Source of the DNA: Spirochaetaceae bacterium
Lineage (GTDB): Bacteria > Spirochaetota > Spirochaetia > Treponematales > Treponemataceae
DNA: 64,000 nucleotides
Assembly: GCA_017618015.1 (NCBI GenBank)
Contig: JAFZVC010000074.1
Location: forward strand, 62,001-126,000
Direction: 5' to 3'
This document shows, piece after piece, positions 33,277-41,424 of this stretch. Made by a program: the position numbers and the translations under genes. The notes under the pieces are model-generated. The model made no database searches. It had not been told where the DNA came from and saw only the letters and a program-made list of their open reading frames with translations. Each line of letters starts with the position of its first letter. The stretch's first letter is position 1.

Positions 33277-35097
33277 ATGGCAGAAAAGAAAAAATCAGTA
33301 TACGACGAGTCTAAAATCAAGACTCTGTCTCCTCTTGAACATATCAGGCTCAGAACAGGTATGTACATCGGCCGTTTGGGAGACGGCTCCAATCAGAACG
33401 ACGGTATCTACATCCTGCTTAAAGAAGTTATAGACAACGCTATCGATGAGTTCATCATGGGCAACGGACGGCGCATCGACATCGAAGTAAAGGACAACCG
33501 CGTCCGCGTCCGTGACTATGGGCGTGGAATCCCGCTCGGAAAAGTCGTCGAGTGCGTATCTGTCATAAACACCGGCGCAAAATACGATGACGAAGTTTTC
33601 CAGTTTTCCGTCGGTTTGAACGGAGTTGGCACAAAAGCCGTCAACGCGCTCAGCTCATATTTCCGTGTAATCTCCGTCCGCGATGGCAAATGCACCGAAG
33701 CGATTTTCGAGCGTGGCAAGAAAAAGAGCGTCCGCAACCTCGACGCTAAACCCGGCGTAAAAAATGGCACATACGTAGAGTTCGTGCCGGATGAAGAAGT
33801 TTTCGGCTCATACAACTTCAACCAGGAGTTCGTCGAAAAACGCATATGGAATTACGCGTACCTTAATACAGGACTTACGCTCGTCTACAACGGAACAAAA
33901 TACGTCAGCGAAAAAGGACTCCTCGACCTCCTGAACAAAGAAATAGAAGGCGAGTCGCTATATCCGACAGGCTACTACAAAGGCAAGCAGCTCGAATTCT
34001 CGTTCACACACTCAAACGCTTACGGCGAGAACTACTTCTCATTCGTAAACGGACAGTACACCTCTGACGGCGGAACGCACCTTACAGCGTTCAAAGAGGG
34101 CTTTCTCAAAGGCATTCAGGAGTTTTACCGCAAGCCCTACAAGAGCGAGGACGTGCGCGAGGGTATGACAGCCGCCGTTGCCGTAAAAGTTCAGTCACCT
34201 GTTTTTGAAAGCCAGACGAAAAACAAACTCGGCAACACGGAAGTGCGCAGCTGGATTCTTGCAGAAACTAAGTCCGCCGTCGTCGATTTTCTCCACAGAA
34301 ACGCAGATACCGCAAAAGCCCTTGAAGCCAAAATCGAGGCTAACGAAAAGCTCCGCACAGAGCTTAACTCGGTCAAAAAAGAAGCACGCGAGGCAGCTCG
34401 CAAAATCTCGCTCAAGATCCCCAAGCTCAAAGACTGCAAGTATCATGTCGAGGACGGTGAGAAAGGCGAGAACAGCATGATTTTCATCACTGAGGGAGAC
34501 TCTGCAACAGGCGCGATGGTCGGTTGCCGAGATGCGAACACACAGGCGCTTTTCAGTTTGCGCGGAAAGCCGGAGAACATGTTCGGACGCAAGCGTGCTG
34601 ACATCTACAAAAACGCAGAGCTTTACAACCTGATGATGGCGCTCGGCATTGAGCAGGATTCGGCGAATCTCCGCTACAGCAAAATCGTAATCGCGACCGA
34701 TGCCGATAACGACGGTTTCCACATTCGAAACCTCGTTATGACGTTCTTCTTGGGTTACTTCGAAGAGCTGATAACGAGCGGCAAAGTTTTCATCCTGGAA
34801 ACCCCGCTGTTCCGCGTCCGCAACAAAAAAGAAACCCATTACTGTTACAGCGAAAGCGAGCGCGATAAAGCAATCAAGAAAATCGGTTCCGGTGCAGAAG
34901 TCACACGCTTCAAAGGACTAGGTGAAATAAGCCCCAAAGAGTTCGGACAGTTCATCGGCGATGACATAAAACTCGTGCCGGTCGAAGTCTCACAGCTAAG
35001 TGCCGTCCCGAAACTCCTGGAATTCTACATGGGCAAAAACACGCCAGCTCGCAGGGAGTTCATCGTCAACAACTTGCTCCAGGAAATCGACGCATAA
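33277..35097 (+). CDS. parE: Topoisomerase IV subunit B (GyrB/ParE-type ATPase subunit)
   Basis: 606 residues. GHKL ATPase: EVIDNAIDEFIMGNG, RDYGRGIPLG, GLNGVGTKAVNALS. Transducer domain with the catalytic-lever Lys in QTKNKLGN. TOPRIM: IFITEGDSATGAM, LRGKPENMFG and DADNDGFHIRNL. C-terminal tail RFKGLGEISPKEF. Length and the lack of a GyrB insert fit ParE better than GyrB. No parC follows; the next gene is on the other strand, so the A subunit lies elsewhere. A GGGTGGG site precedes the ATG. Confidence 0.85.
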   Translation: MAEKKKSVYDESKIKTLSPLEHIRLRTGMYIGRLGDGSNQNDGIYILLKEVIDNAIDEFIMGNGRRIDIEVKDNRVRVRDYGRGIPLGKVVECVSVINTGAKYDDEVFQFSVGLNGVGTKAVNALSSYFRVISVRDGKCTEAIFERGKKKSVRNLDAKPGVKNGTYVEFVPDEEVFGSYNFNQEFVEKRIWNYAYLNTGLTLVYNGTKYVSEKGLLDLLNKEIEGESLYPTGYYKGKQLEFSFTHSNAYGENYFSFVNGQYTSDGGTHLTAFKEGFLKGIQEFYRKPYKSEDVREGMTAAVAVKVQSPVFESQTKNKLGNTEVRSWILAETKSAVVDFLHRNADTAKALEAKIEANEKLRTELNSVKKEAREAARKISLKIPKLKDCKYHVEDGEKGENSMIFITEGDSATGAMVGCRDANTQALFSLRGKPENMFGRKRADIYKNAELYNLMMALGIEQDSANLRYSKIVIATDADNDGFHIRNLVMTFFLGYFEELITSGKVFILETPLFRVRNKKETHYCYSESERDKAIKKIGSGAEVTRFKGLGEISPKEFGQFIGDDIKLVPVEVSQLSAVPKLLEFYMGKNTPARREFIVNNLLQEIDA

Positions 35098-35122
35098 AAG
35101 AAGAGAAGGGGGGCTCAGCGTC

Positions 35123-35938
35123 CTAGCCCAGGCAGTTTTCGCACGCGGTCCACAGTGGGTCGAGTGACGGGAGTGGGCTTACGACCTTTATCAGCTGTTT
35201 TTTGCCGGGTGTTACGAAGCTGACTTCTCGTGCATGGAGCCTGATGCCTGGCAATGTGTCTGCGCGGCGTGCCCCATACTTTACGTCGCCTTTTATATGA
35301 AACCCTGCATGTGCAAGCTGAGCGCGTATCTGATGCGTGCGCCCTGTAAGAAGCTCCACTTCAAGAAAGCTGTACCTGTCGCCGGCACCGGCACAACGCC
35401 AGTATAGCTGCGCCTTCTTGGCTTTCCGGGTTTCTGCCTTTACGATAAAAGTCTTTTGTTTTTTTGTGTCGAACACAAGATAATCTTCAAGCAGCACTGG
35501 TGTTTCGCTGACAGGGATTACTCCCTCAACGACAGCCCAGTATTTTTTGCTCGCGGTCGTGTGGTTCGTGAACTGTCCTGAAACGTTTGCGAGCGCGTTT
35601 TTGTTGCGCGCCATGACGGCGCAGCCTGAGACTGGGCGATCTATGCGATGGACGCACTCAAGGAACGGCTTTCCTGCTTTTGTTGCGCTAGATTCCGCGA
35701 CTGCGACAGAGCCGCCAATCACGCTGGTGCCGGCGACAACTCCGCTTTCAGAACGAAGTCGTTCGGCGACCGCATCGGCGAATACGTCTGGCAAATACGG
35801 TGCTTCTCCCGATTTTTCGCCGTCCACGAAAGAGCATACCTCGCCAGGGAGCTTGTTCACGACGACAACATCATCGTCTATGTATAGGATGCGGTCGCTG
35901 GGGGACGCCGCGCAAACTGTATCAGTATTATCGAGCAT
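35123..35938 (-). CDS. RluA-family RNA pseudouridine synthase
   Basis: 271 residues. Catalytic block HRIDRPVSGCAVMARN with the essential Asp, then YWAVVEG, LLTGRTHQIRAQLAHAGF, and a GDVKYG-like end. Converts uridine to pseudouridine in rRNA or tRNA; the target is not readable. The N-terminal S4 RNA-binding domain of RluC/RluD is absent, as in RluA/TruC-type enzymes. No ribosome site. TAAACT lies 6 nt before the ATG (35945-35950), another possible leaderless start. Confidence 0.88.
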   Translation of the reverse strand: MLDNTDTVCAASPSDRILYIDDDVVVVNKLPGEVCSFVDGEKSGEAPYLPDVFADAVAERLRSESGVVAGTSVIGGSVAVAESSATKAGKPFLECVHRIDRPVSGCAVMARNKNALANVSGQFTNHTTASKKYWAVVEGVIPVSETPVLLEDYLVFDTKKQKTFIVKAETRKAKKAQLYWRCAGAGDRYSFLEVELLTGRTHQIRAQLAHAGFHIKGDVKYGARRADTLPGIRLHAREVSFVTPGKKQLIKVVSPLPSLDPLWTACENCLG

Positions 35939-35987
35939 GGTTTAAGTTTACTGGAAAAACTGATTTTTTTGTAGTAGGACTTTAGCG

Positions 35988-36105
35988 CACCGGGTGGCAT
36001 AACGAGCGCGGAGCGCGAAGTTATGCGAGGTGGGGTAGCGGAAGACACCGCAGGGCGAAAGCTCGCCCGAGGAGGCTGGAGCGTAGGGGCGGGCTCGCCC
36101 CTTCA
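35988..36105. repeat. GC-rich three-hairpin intergenic element
   Basis: Between rluA (upstream side) and the end of the HD gene. Stems: CATAAC/GTTATG around a GAGCGCGGAGCGCG core, GGGCGA/TCGCCC, and GGGGCG/CGCCCC. The stretch CGAGGAGGCTGGAGCG before the last stem parallels CGAGGACTTGGAAGCG at 17779-17795. No T-run. Probably a dispersed element of this genome. Confidence 0.55.
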
Positions 36106-36119
36106 TTCTTTTCCCTGTA

Positions 36120-36767
36120 TTAAATCATGTCGTAAAAATCGCGGTCGGCAAGCTTTTCGAAATATTCTTTCAGTTCAAAATTCTTGTTCCATTTCGCTTC
36201 TGGATAGTAGCCGTAGCGGGCTTTTACGTCGCCCATCCGAGCCTCAAGGTTTTTCGTTCCGTCGGCGGCGCAAGTGGAGTCGAGCAGTTGTATGAGCCTG
36301 TCGTAATCGTCGAATTCTGTCGCCTCCAAAAGTGACTTTAGCTCCACAAACTTTTCGTCCGAAATGTCGATTTTGCCGATGTAATCGTCCGTCGTCTTCA
36401 AATTAAAGGAATGCGTAAGACAGATTCGTGCCGCGTTCTTGTAGCCGAGACCGCTCAAAAAATGGTAACCATCATATACGTGAGCGATGTAAGTGTGGCC
36501 TTCCTGCCGCCCGATGTCGTGGAGTAGTCCGTAGATATAAGCAAGGTCTGGATTCATCCGTTCTTCGCCTTGTTTTTCGTTAACAGCAAGCGCAATTTTT
36601 TCAGCCGCTTCTGCGACTGCGATGCTGTGTTCGCGCCATGGTCCAGGATTTTTCGCGACACCTTGTTCCAAAAGTTGTTTTGCAATTTCCCGCGTTGGCT
36701 CTGAATTAGAAGCAGCCTCTGGTATGCAGTTTTCATGAACATCGTTTTTAATTGTTTCAAAACTCAT
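36120..36767 (-). CDS. HD-domain metal-dependent phosphohydrolase
   Basis: 215 residues. HD signature: His in WREHSIAVAEAA, the His-Asp pair in YGLLHDIGRQEGH, further His in CLTHSFNLK, and a closing Asp in LLDSTCAAD. Substrate (nucleotide or RNA end) unknown. Free-standing gene with a strong promoter whose -10 is 6 nt from the ATG and no ribosome site. Confidence 0.82.
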   Translation of the reverse strand: MSFETIKNDVHENCIPEAASNSEPTREIAKQLLEQGVAKNPGPWREHSIAVAEAAEKIALAVNEKQGEERMNPDLAYIYGLLHDIGRQEGHTYIAHVYDGYHFLSGLGYKNAARICLTHSFNLKTTDDYIGKIDISDEKFVELKSLLEATEFDDYDRLIQLLDSTCAADGTKNLEARMGDVKARYGYYPEAKWNKNFELKEYFEKLADRDFYDMI

Positions 36768-36773
36768 GAGCCT

Positions 36774-36802
36774 ATTCTATTGAAAACTAAGCCTTTTTGC
36801 AA
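36774..36802 (-). promoter_or_regulatory. Promoter of the HD gene, apparently leaderless
   Basis: Minus strand: TTGCAA (36797-36802), exact 17-bp spacer, TAGAAT (36774-36779), then six bases and the ATG at 36767. No Shine-Dalgarno fits between. The best-formed leaderless promoter in the window. Confidence 0.7.
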
Positions 36803-36879
36803 ATACGGGGAAGCTTGTCATTTGCATTGACCGGCGCAGATTGTTGAGCAGATTGTGCGCAGAAGCACTTTGTTTTTGC

Positions 36880-36908
36880 TTTCATTTTTCGTGTAAATCA
36901 GTTATAAA
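36880..36908 (+). promoter_or_regulatory. Promoter of the DUF1538/P-II operon, apparently leaderless
   Basis: TTTCAT (36880-36885), 17-bp spacer, TATAAA (36903-36908), then six bases to GTG 36915. No ribosome site. Confidence 0.5.
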
Positions 36909-36914
36909 TGAATC

Positions 36915-38426
36915 GTGAATATCCTTAATAAATTGAAAGAAACTTCGATATCCGTAATTCCCGTCATGGCGATTGTCCTGATTCTTGGCTTCACGGCTGT
37001 TCCTATGGACGGCATGATGCTTGGACGGTTCGTTTTTGGCGGATTTTTGCTGATTGTCGGGTTGACTATTTTTTTGCTGGGCGTAGATTTGGGTATTCAG
37101 CCGATGGGAGAGCGGTGTGGCGCGGAACTTACGAAAAAGCGTAATTTGGTGCTGCTTGTAGGTGTCGCTTTTGTAATCGGTTTTATGGTCACTGTAGCAG
37201 AGCCGGATATCCAAGTTTTTGGGGATCAGGTACGCTCTGTATTTAGCCATGTGAATAAACTTTCTCTTGTAGTGATTATTGCGGTTGGCGTTGGGCTTTT
37301 TATAATGATCGGGCTTTTGCGCACCGTTATGAATCTTTCGATAAAACTGACGCTGCTCATCGCTTATGCGGTATTGTTCGCTGTCGCGTTTTTTGTGCCT
37401 AACGAGTTTGTGGGCGTTGCGTTCGATTCCGGTGGCGCGACAACCGGCCCGATGACCGTTCCGTTTATTCTTGCGCTCGGTTTGGGTGTTTCTTCCGTCC
37501 GTTCCGATGATAAAAGCAGCTTCGGCCTTACGGGTGTTACATCGGTAGGACCGGTAATGGCAGTTCTGATTTATTCGCTTTTCGTCGCGGGGGGTGGCTC
37601 TGGTGCCGCCGCAAGTGTGACTGCCGCAAATGTGACTGCCGTAGATACGTTGCCAACCGCCGTTACGCAGGGGTTTTTCGCGCCTTTTTCGGCGGCGATG
37701 CCCGGAATCGTTCTTGAATCGCTTCTTTCAATTTCTCCGCTTGTATTAATGCTCATCGTTTTTCAGCTTACGCTTTTAAAAATGTCTGCAAGACAGATAA
37801 TCAGGGTTATAATAGGTCTTGTATACAGCTTTGCGGGGCTTCTTTTGTTTTTGTGCGGGGTACAGGGCGGCTTTATGCCGGCTGGAAAGGAGCTTGGCAT
37901 GGTTCTGGGAGCGAAAGCCGCAACTTTGGGTGGCGGATGGTTCGCACTCCTTATATGCACAGGGCTTGTGCTTGGCGCGATTGTCGTATGCGCGGAGCCT
38001 GCCGTTTGGGTGCTCACGGAGCAGGTTGAGCAAGTTTCTTCGGGCACGATAAGACGCAAGGTGCTCCTCGTGTTTCTTGCCGCCGGTGCCGCCGCCGCTA
38101 TTGGACTTGCGCTTTGGAGGGCGGTCGAGGGCTTCAGCCTTAAGTTTATCCTCGTTCCGGGGTACATCGTCGCAATGCTGCTTATGATTTTTTCTCCGCC
38201 GCTTTTTACAGGCATTGCTTTTGATTCTGGCGGCGTAGCATCCGGCCCGATTACGTCGACTTTTGTGCTTTCGTTCACGCTCGGTGCGTCGAAAAGTGCC
38301 GGCGGCAGTACGGACGCGTTCGGGGTTATCGCGCTTGTGGCAATGATGCCGCTCATAGCGATTCAGCTGCTCGGCATTATTTATCAGCGGAAGAAGAGTA
38401 AAAAAGGAGGTGCGCAAGATGCATAG
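36915..38426 (+). CDS. DUF1538-family membrane transporter-like protein
   Basis: 503 residues, about 12 hydrophobic segments in two homologous halves: GVAFDSGGATTGPMTVPF in the first and GIAFDSGGVASGPITSTF in the second, each with the DUF1538 signature. Function unknown; proteins of this family are commonly encoded next to P-II regulators, as here (8-nt overlap with the P-II gene). It is thus likely a transporter under metabolite control. GTG start at 36915; no better start codon in frame. Confidence 0.82.
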   Translation: MNILNKLKETSISVIPVMAIVLILGFTAVPMDGMMLGRFVFGGFLLIVGLTIFLLGVDLGIQPMGERCGAELTKKRNLVLLVGVAFVIGFMVTVAEPDIQVFGDQVRSVFSHVNKLSLVVIIAVGVGLFIMIGLLRTVMNLSIKLTLLIAYAVLFAVAFFVPNEFVGVAFDSGGATTGPMTVPFILALGLGVSSVRSDDKSSFGLTGVTSVGPVMAVLIYSLFVAGGGSGAAASVTAANVTAVDTLPTAVTQGFFAPFSAAMPGIVLESLLSISPLVLMLIVFQLTLLKMSARQIIRVIIGLVYSFAGLLLFLCGVQGGFMPAGKELGMVLGAKAATLGGGWFALLICTGLVLGAIVVCAEPAVWVLTEQVEQVSSGTIRRKVLLVFLAAGAAAAIGLALWRAVEGFSLKFILVPGYIVAMLLMIFSPPLFTGIAFDSGGVASGPITSTFVLSFTLGASKSAGGSTDAFGVIALVAMMPLIAIQLLGIIYQRKKSKKGGAQDA

Positions 38427-39150
38427 ACTAATTATTTCTGTCGTTCCAAAAAACAGCGCGGAATTTGTGACTGCCGCCGCGAACAAGACAGGAGCCGCCG
38501 GTGGTTCCGTTCTTATGGGGCGAGGTACTGCATCGAACTCAATAATTCAGCTGCTTGGATTAGGCGACACCTCGAAGGAAATTGTGCTTGTAATCGCGGA
38601 GCAGGGCATTGTGGCGGCTGTAATCGACGCGATAAAAAATGCGGTCGCCGATAAAAAGCACTTTGGAGTTATTTTTTCTGTGGCTGTTCCATCGTTTTTC
38701 AGGAGCGGCGACATAAATGGAACTGGTGGGACAAGCGGAGCTGTTGCAGCATCGGCATGCCCGCAGACTGCCGATGCGGTCGGCGAAAACCCTCAAAAAA
38801 CTAGTAATACAGGAGATGACAATATGGCAGATACAGCGAATACAAACGCTTATGAGATGATAAATATAATCGTGAACAAAGGTTATGCCGAGGACGCGAT
38901 GGCGGCGGCGCGTAAGGCGGGCGCGGGCGGTGGCACGATCCTTTCTGCGCGTGGCACGGCGAAAGAAGGCGATGAAAAGTTTTTCGGCATGGAAATTGTG
39001 CCTGAAAAAGAAATGCTGATGATTCTTGTGCCGTCCGACAAAAAAGAAGCTGTTCTTGATGCGGTCAAGTCGTTGCCCTGCTTGGAGAAAGCTGGAAGCG
39101 GCATTGTGTTCAGCAGCGAGGTGGAAAGCTTTTCTGTTTTGGGAAAATAG
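38419..39150 (+). CDS. Tandem P-II-like regulatory protein
   Basis: 243 residues made of two P-II (GlnB-like) domains: residues ~1-95 (MHRLIISVVPKNSAEFV, VLMGRGT) and ~137-243 (EMINIIVNKGYAEDAM, TILSARGTA). A ~35-residue linker separates them. Both lack the T-loop Tyr used for uridylylation. Probably binds nucleotides or metabolites and gates the DUF1538 protein. GGAGG nine bases before ATG 38419 supports the start; an in-frame GTG at 38410 is too near. An internal ATG at 38824 also has AGGAG before it, so the second domain could be made alone. Confidence 0.8.
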   Translation: MHRLIISVVPKNSAEFVTAAANKTGAAGGSVLMGRGTASNSIIQLLGLGDTSKEIVLVIAEQGIVAAVIDAIKNAVADKKHFGVIFSVAVPSFFRSGDINGTGGTSGAVAASACPQTADAVGENPQKTSNTGDDNMADTANTNAYEMINIIVNKGYAEDAMAAARKAGAGGGTILSARGTAKEGDEKFFGMEIVPEKEMLMILVPSDKKEAVLDAVKSLPCLEKAGSGIVFSSEVESFSVLGK

Positions 39151-39218
39151 CGCGGAGGCGCGGGAGCCCGCAAAACTCATGCAAAGCCCGCGCGAAACCG
39201 ATTTGGGCATAAAAAAAG

Positions 39219-39292
39219 CGGGTCCAGAGGGACTCGAACCCCCTACCTACTGCTTAGAAGGCAGTTGCTCTATCCAGATGAGCTATGAACCC
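39219..39292 (-). tRNA. tRNA-Arg (anticodon TCT)
   Basis: 74 nt on the minus strand. Acceptor stem GGGTTCA/TGGACCC (one G-U), D-arm AGCTCATCTGGATAGAGC, anticodon stem ACTGC/GCAGT around loop CTTCTAA (anticodon TCT), variable loop, and T-arm GGGGGTTCGAGTCCCTC. CCA is not encoded. A T-run (complement of 39211-39217) directly follows. Confidence 0.95.
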
Positions 39293-39305
39293 GTGAATAT
39301 ATGCG

Positions 39306-39334
39306 ATTCTACAAGCCATCGTGAAAAAAGTCAA
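39306..39334 (-). promoter_or_regulatory. Promoter of tRNA-Arg
   Basis: Minus strand: TTGACT (39329-39334), 17-bp spacer, TAGAAT (39306-39311), ~14 nt before the mature tRNA 5' end. Confidence 0.85.
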
Positions 39335-39379
39335 CAACGCAACGTTCATGGTCGTTTTTCCTTTTCTGCCATTTTTTCC

Positions 39380-39408
39380 TTGCTGAATCGGCTTTTTCCC
39401 TGTAAAAT
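39380..39408 (+). promoter_or_regulatory. Promoter of the chemosensory operon
   Basis: TTGCTG (39380-39385), 17-bp spacer, TAAAAT (39403-39408). The first ATG is at 39418, so the leader would be only about 1-4 nt and there is no ribosome site. Confidence 0.65.
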
Positions 39409-39417
39409 ATTTCTATT

Positions 39418-39924
39418 ATGGCTGAAGAGATTTTATCCCTTATAAAAAGTAGTGCACAAGAAAAAAATGAGAGTCAGAATACCGAACAAAAAACTACATG
39501 GCTCATTTTTACGATAGGCAACCAAGCTGACAGAAAGAACCTTTATGCAATGCCCGCTGGTAAGGTTAAAGAAATCCTGCGCGATGCTACAGTGTTTCCT
39601 CTTCCTTTTGTTCCAACATACGTGAACGGTGTCTTAAACCGATATGGCGATCCTTATGTCGTTATCGATCCTGCCATTATGGACGGAAAAGAAGCCCAAA
39701 AATCATTCCTTTTTATCGTTATAAATGACGAAAGCCATACGTGCCTTCGCATCACCGACGTTAAAGATTTTTTTACGGCGACAGAAAACGATATCGTTCA
39801 TTTTTCGGATGCGGAACTTTCCGATTTTTATGAAGGAACGCTTAACATAAACGGTGATGATGTTTTTGTTATGAATGTACAGGCGATTATTGATAAAGCA
39901 GGAAAAGAAATTGCATCAGCCTGA
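39418..39924 (+). CDS. CheW-like coupling protein, first copy
   Basis: 168 residues. After a ~28-residue polar N-terminus, one CheW fold: WLIFTIGNQ, LYAMPAGKVKEILRD, PFVPTYVNGVLNRYGDPYVVID, and LRITDVKDFF. Scaffolds CheA to receptors. It differs from classic CheW in several core positions. First gene of an eight-gene chemosensory operon; overlaps the next by 14 nt. Confidence 0.75.
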   Translation: MAEEILSLIKSSAQEKNESQNTEQKTTWLIFTIGNQADRKNLYAMPAGKVKEILRDATVFPLPFVPTYVNGVLNRYGDPYVVIDPAIMDGKEAQKSFLFIVINDESHTCLRITDVKDFFTATENDIVHFSDAELSDFYEGTLNINGDDVFVMNVQAIIDKAGKEIASA

Positions 39925-40348
39925 GAAATTCATTTGCATCTCGTATCCTCAAATTGATTTTTTGATTCCAAGTGATTTTGTGATTTCTGCAGTCAGTATA
40001 AACGATTTGGATACATCGCTTTTACAAGACCAGACAACGGGAATTTTCAACTTTGATGACATTGCATCATCGTTTGCTCAAAATCCGCGTGAAGCTAATG
40101 TAAAAACAATGATGCTTTTGCAAGGCGATGATGATATCCCTGTTTCTGTTGTAACGGGACAGGAATGTAAGGTTTGCAACGTTCCGCTCAATAATTTTTC
40201 TTTGTTCACGGATCATTATGCTGACTGTCTTAAAAAAATCGGGCTGCTCGCGTGTATTTTTGAAAACGAAAGAATTAAGTACTTGCTTGATGTAAAACAA
40301 GCAATCAGCCATATAACAGGCGGCATGGCAGATGGAGGGGTTCTGTGA
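39911..40348 (+). CDS. CheW-like coupling protein, second copy
   Basis: 145 residues. FICISYPQIDFLIPSDFV begins a degenerate CheW fold; LKKIGLLACIF and ISHIT follow. Weak match, supported mainly by position between cheW and cheB. TTG at 39911 is chosen because AGGA lies upstream and the frame then begins at the fold; ATG 39875 would overlap the previous gene by 50 nt. Overlaps cheB by GTGA. Confidence 0.6.
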   Translation: MHQPEKFICISYPQIDFLIPSDFVISAVSINDLDTSLLQDQTTGIFNFDDIASSFAQNPREANVKTMMLLQGDDDIPVSVVTGQECKVCNVPLNNFSLFTDHYADCLKKIGLLACIFENERIKYLLDVKQAISHITGGMADGGVL

Positions 40349-41421
40349 TTCGGGTTTTAGTGGCTGATTCCTCAGCTGTCGTTCGTTCTGTATTAAAAGA
40401 AATAGTGCTGAAAACAAAAAAACTTGTATGGGTCGGAGAAAGTGGTTCATTCGGTGAGCTTCAAGCTGAAATTAGTAAGGTTAAACCCGATTTTGTAATT
40501 GCGGTAAAGCGGATTTTTGACAATGAGGGGACGAGCGTTCTTGCCGACTTATATGCTCCGCTTAATATACCTTCTATCTTTTTTTATGAGAAAGGTGATA
40601 AGAACGTCCCGACGATAAAAAATATCAAGTTTGTTGAAATGCCGGAGTTCATAAAGTTTTCGTCTCAGCAAATGGAAAAATACGCTCTTTTATTAGAGCA
40701 GCAGGTTTATGATGTGAAATCTGCCGTGCTTTTCGAAAACCATCTTGTGGCGAACGCGGCGGCAGCAACGATGATAAACGAGGATGGAAGTGTCACTCCA
40801 CCGTTGAAGGAGCTTTCAAAAAGTTTTGTCGGTCGGAACTATAAGGCTGTGCTTATCGGCGTTTCAACCGGTGGCCCCGGTACGCTCGCAGAGCTTTTGA
40901 AAGGAATCGGCAAGAACTTTCCGCTGCCTATTTTTATAACGCAGCACATCGATTCGTTTTTTGACAAGAATCTTATCACTTGGCTTGGAAAAGAAACTTC
41001 TGTTCCTGTCCACCTGGCGGAAAACCACAAAAAGCCGGTGGCTGGTCACGTTTATTTCGCGCCGTCAGATGAGCACCTTACCTTTGAGCTTAATCTTGAG
41101 GGCGGTTATAGCATTCTTCTGACCCAAGACCCGCCGGTGAATTTTTTGCGTCCGGCAGTAGATAAGATGTTTGACAGCGCAGCCCGCGTTCTTGGTGGAA
41201 GCTGCATAGCGGTCGTGCTTACGGGAATGGGAACTGACGGCGCGGCAGGCTGCCTTAAGCTTAAATCGCTTGGCGCATACACGATTACGCAGAACCGGGA
41301 AACTAGCGTGATATATGGAATGCCAAAAGCGGCTTTTGAAAACGGAGGCTCCTGTGAAGAGCTTCCGCTGGAACAAATCTCTGAAAGGCTTTGGAGCCTT
41401 GTGGGGAAAAACAGGGTTTAG
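40345..41421 (+). CDS. cheB: CheB methylesterase with degenerate receiver domain
   Basis: 358 residues. C-terminal esterase with full triad: Ser in GVSTGGPG (~173), His in ITQHID (~200), Asp in GMGTDGAAG (~297). The N-terminal receiver (1-120) keeps only part of the acidic pocket (VADSS) and has Val at ~54 where the phosphorylated Asp should be (KPDFVIAVKR). It should therefore demethylate receptors without CheA-driven activation. GTG start, coupled to the preceding gene. Confidence 0.9.
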   Translation: MIRVLVADSSAVVRSVLKEIVLKTKKLVWVGESGSFGELQAEISKVKPDFVIAVKRIFDNEGTSVLADLYAPLNIPSIFFYEKGDKNVPTIKNIKFVEMPEFIKFSSQQMEKYALLLEQQVYDVKSAVLFENHLVANAAAATMINEDGSVTPPLKELSKSFVGRNYKAVLIGVSTGGPGTLAELLKGIGKNFPLPIFITQHIDSFFDKNLITWLGKETSVPVHLAENHKKPVAGHVYFAPSDEHLTFELNLEGGYSILLTQDPPVNFLRPAVDKMFDSAARVLGGSCIAVVLTGMGTDGAAGCLKLKSLGAYTITQNRETSVIYGMPKAAFENGGSCEELPLEQISERLWSLVGKNRV

Positions 41422-41424
41422 AGT

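Noticed and set aside
33277-35097. Assignment as gyrB
   Set aside because: Length of 606 residues and lack of neighbouring gyrA or replication genes favour ParE; not fully excluded.
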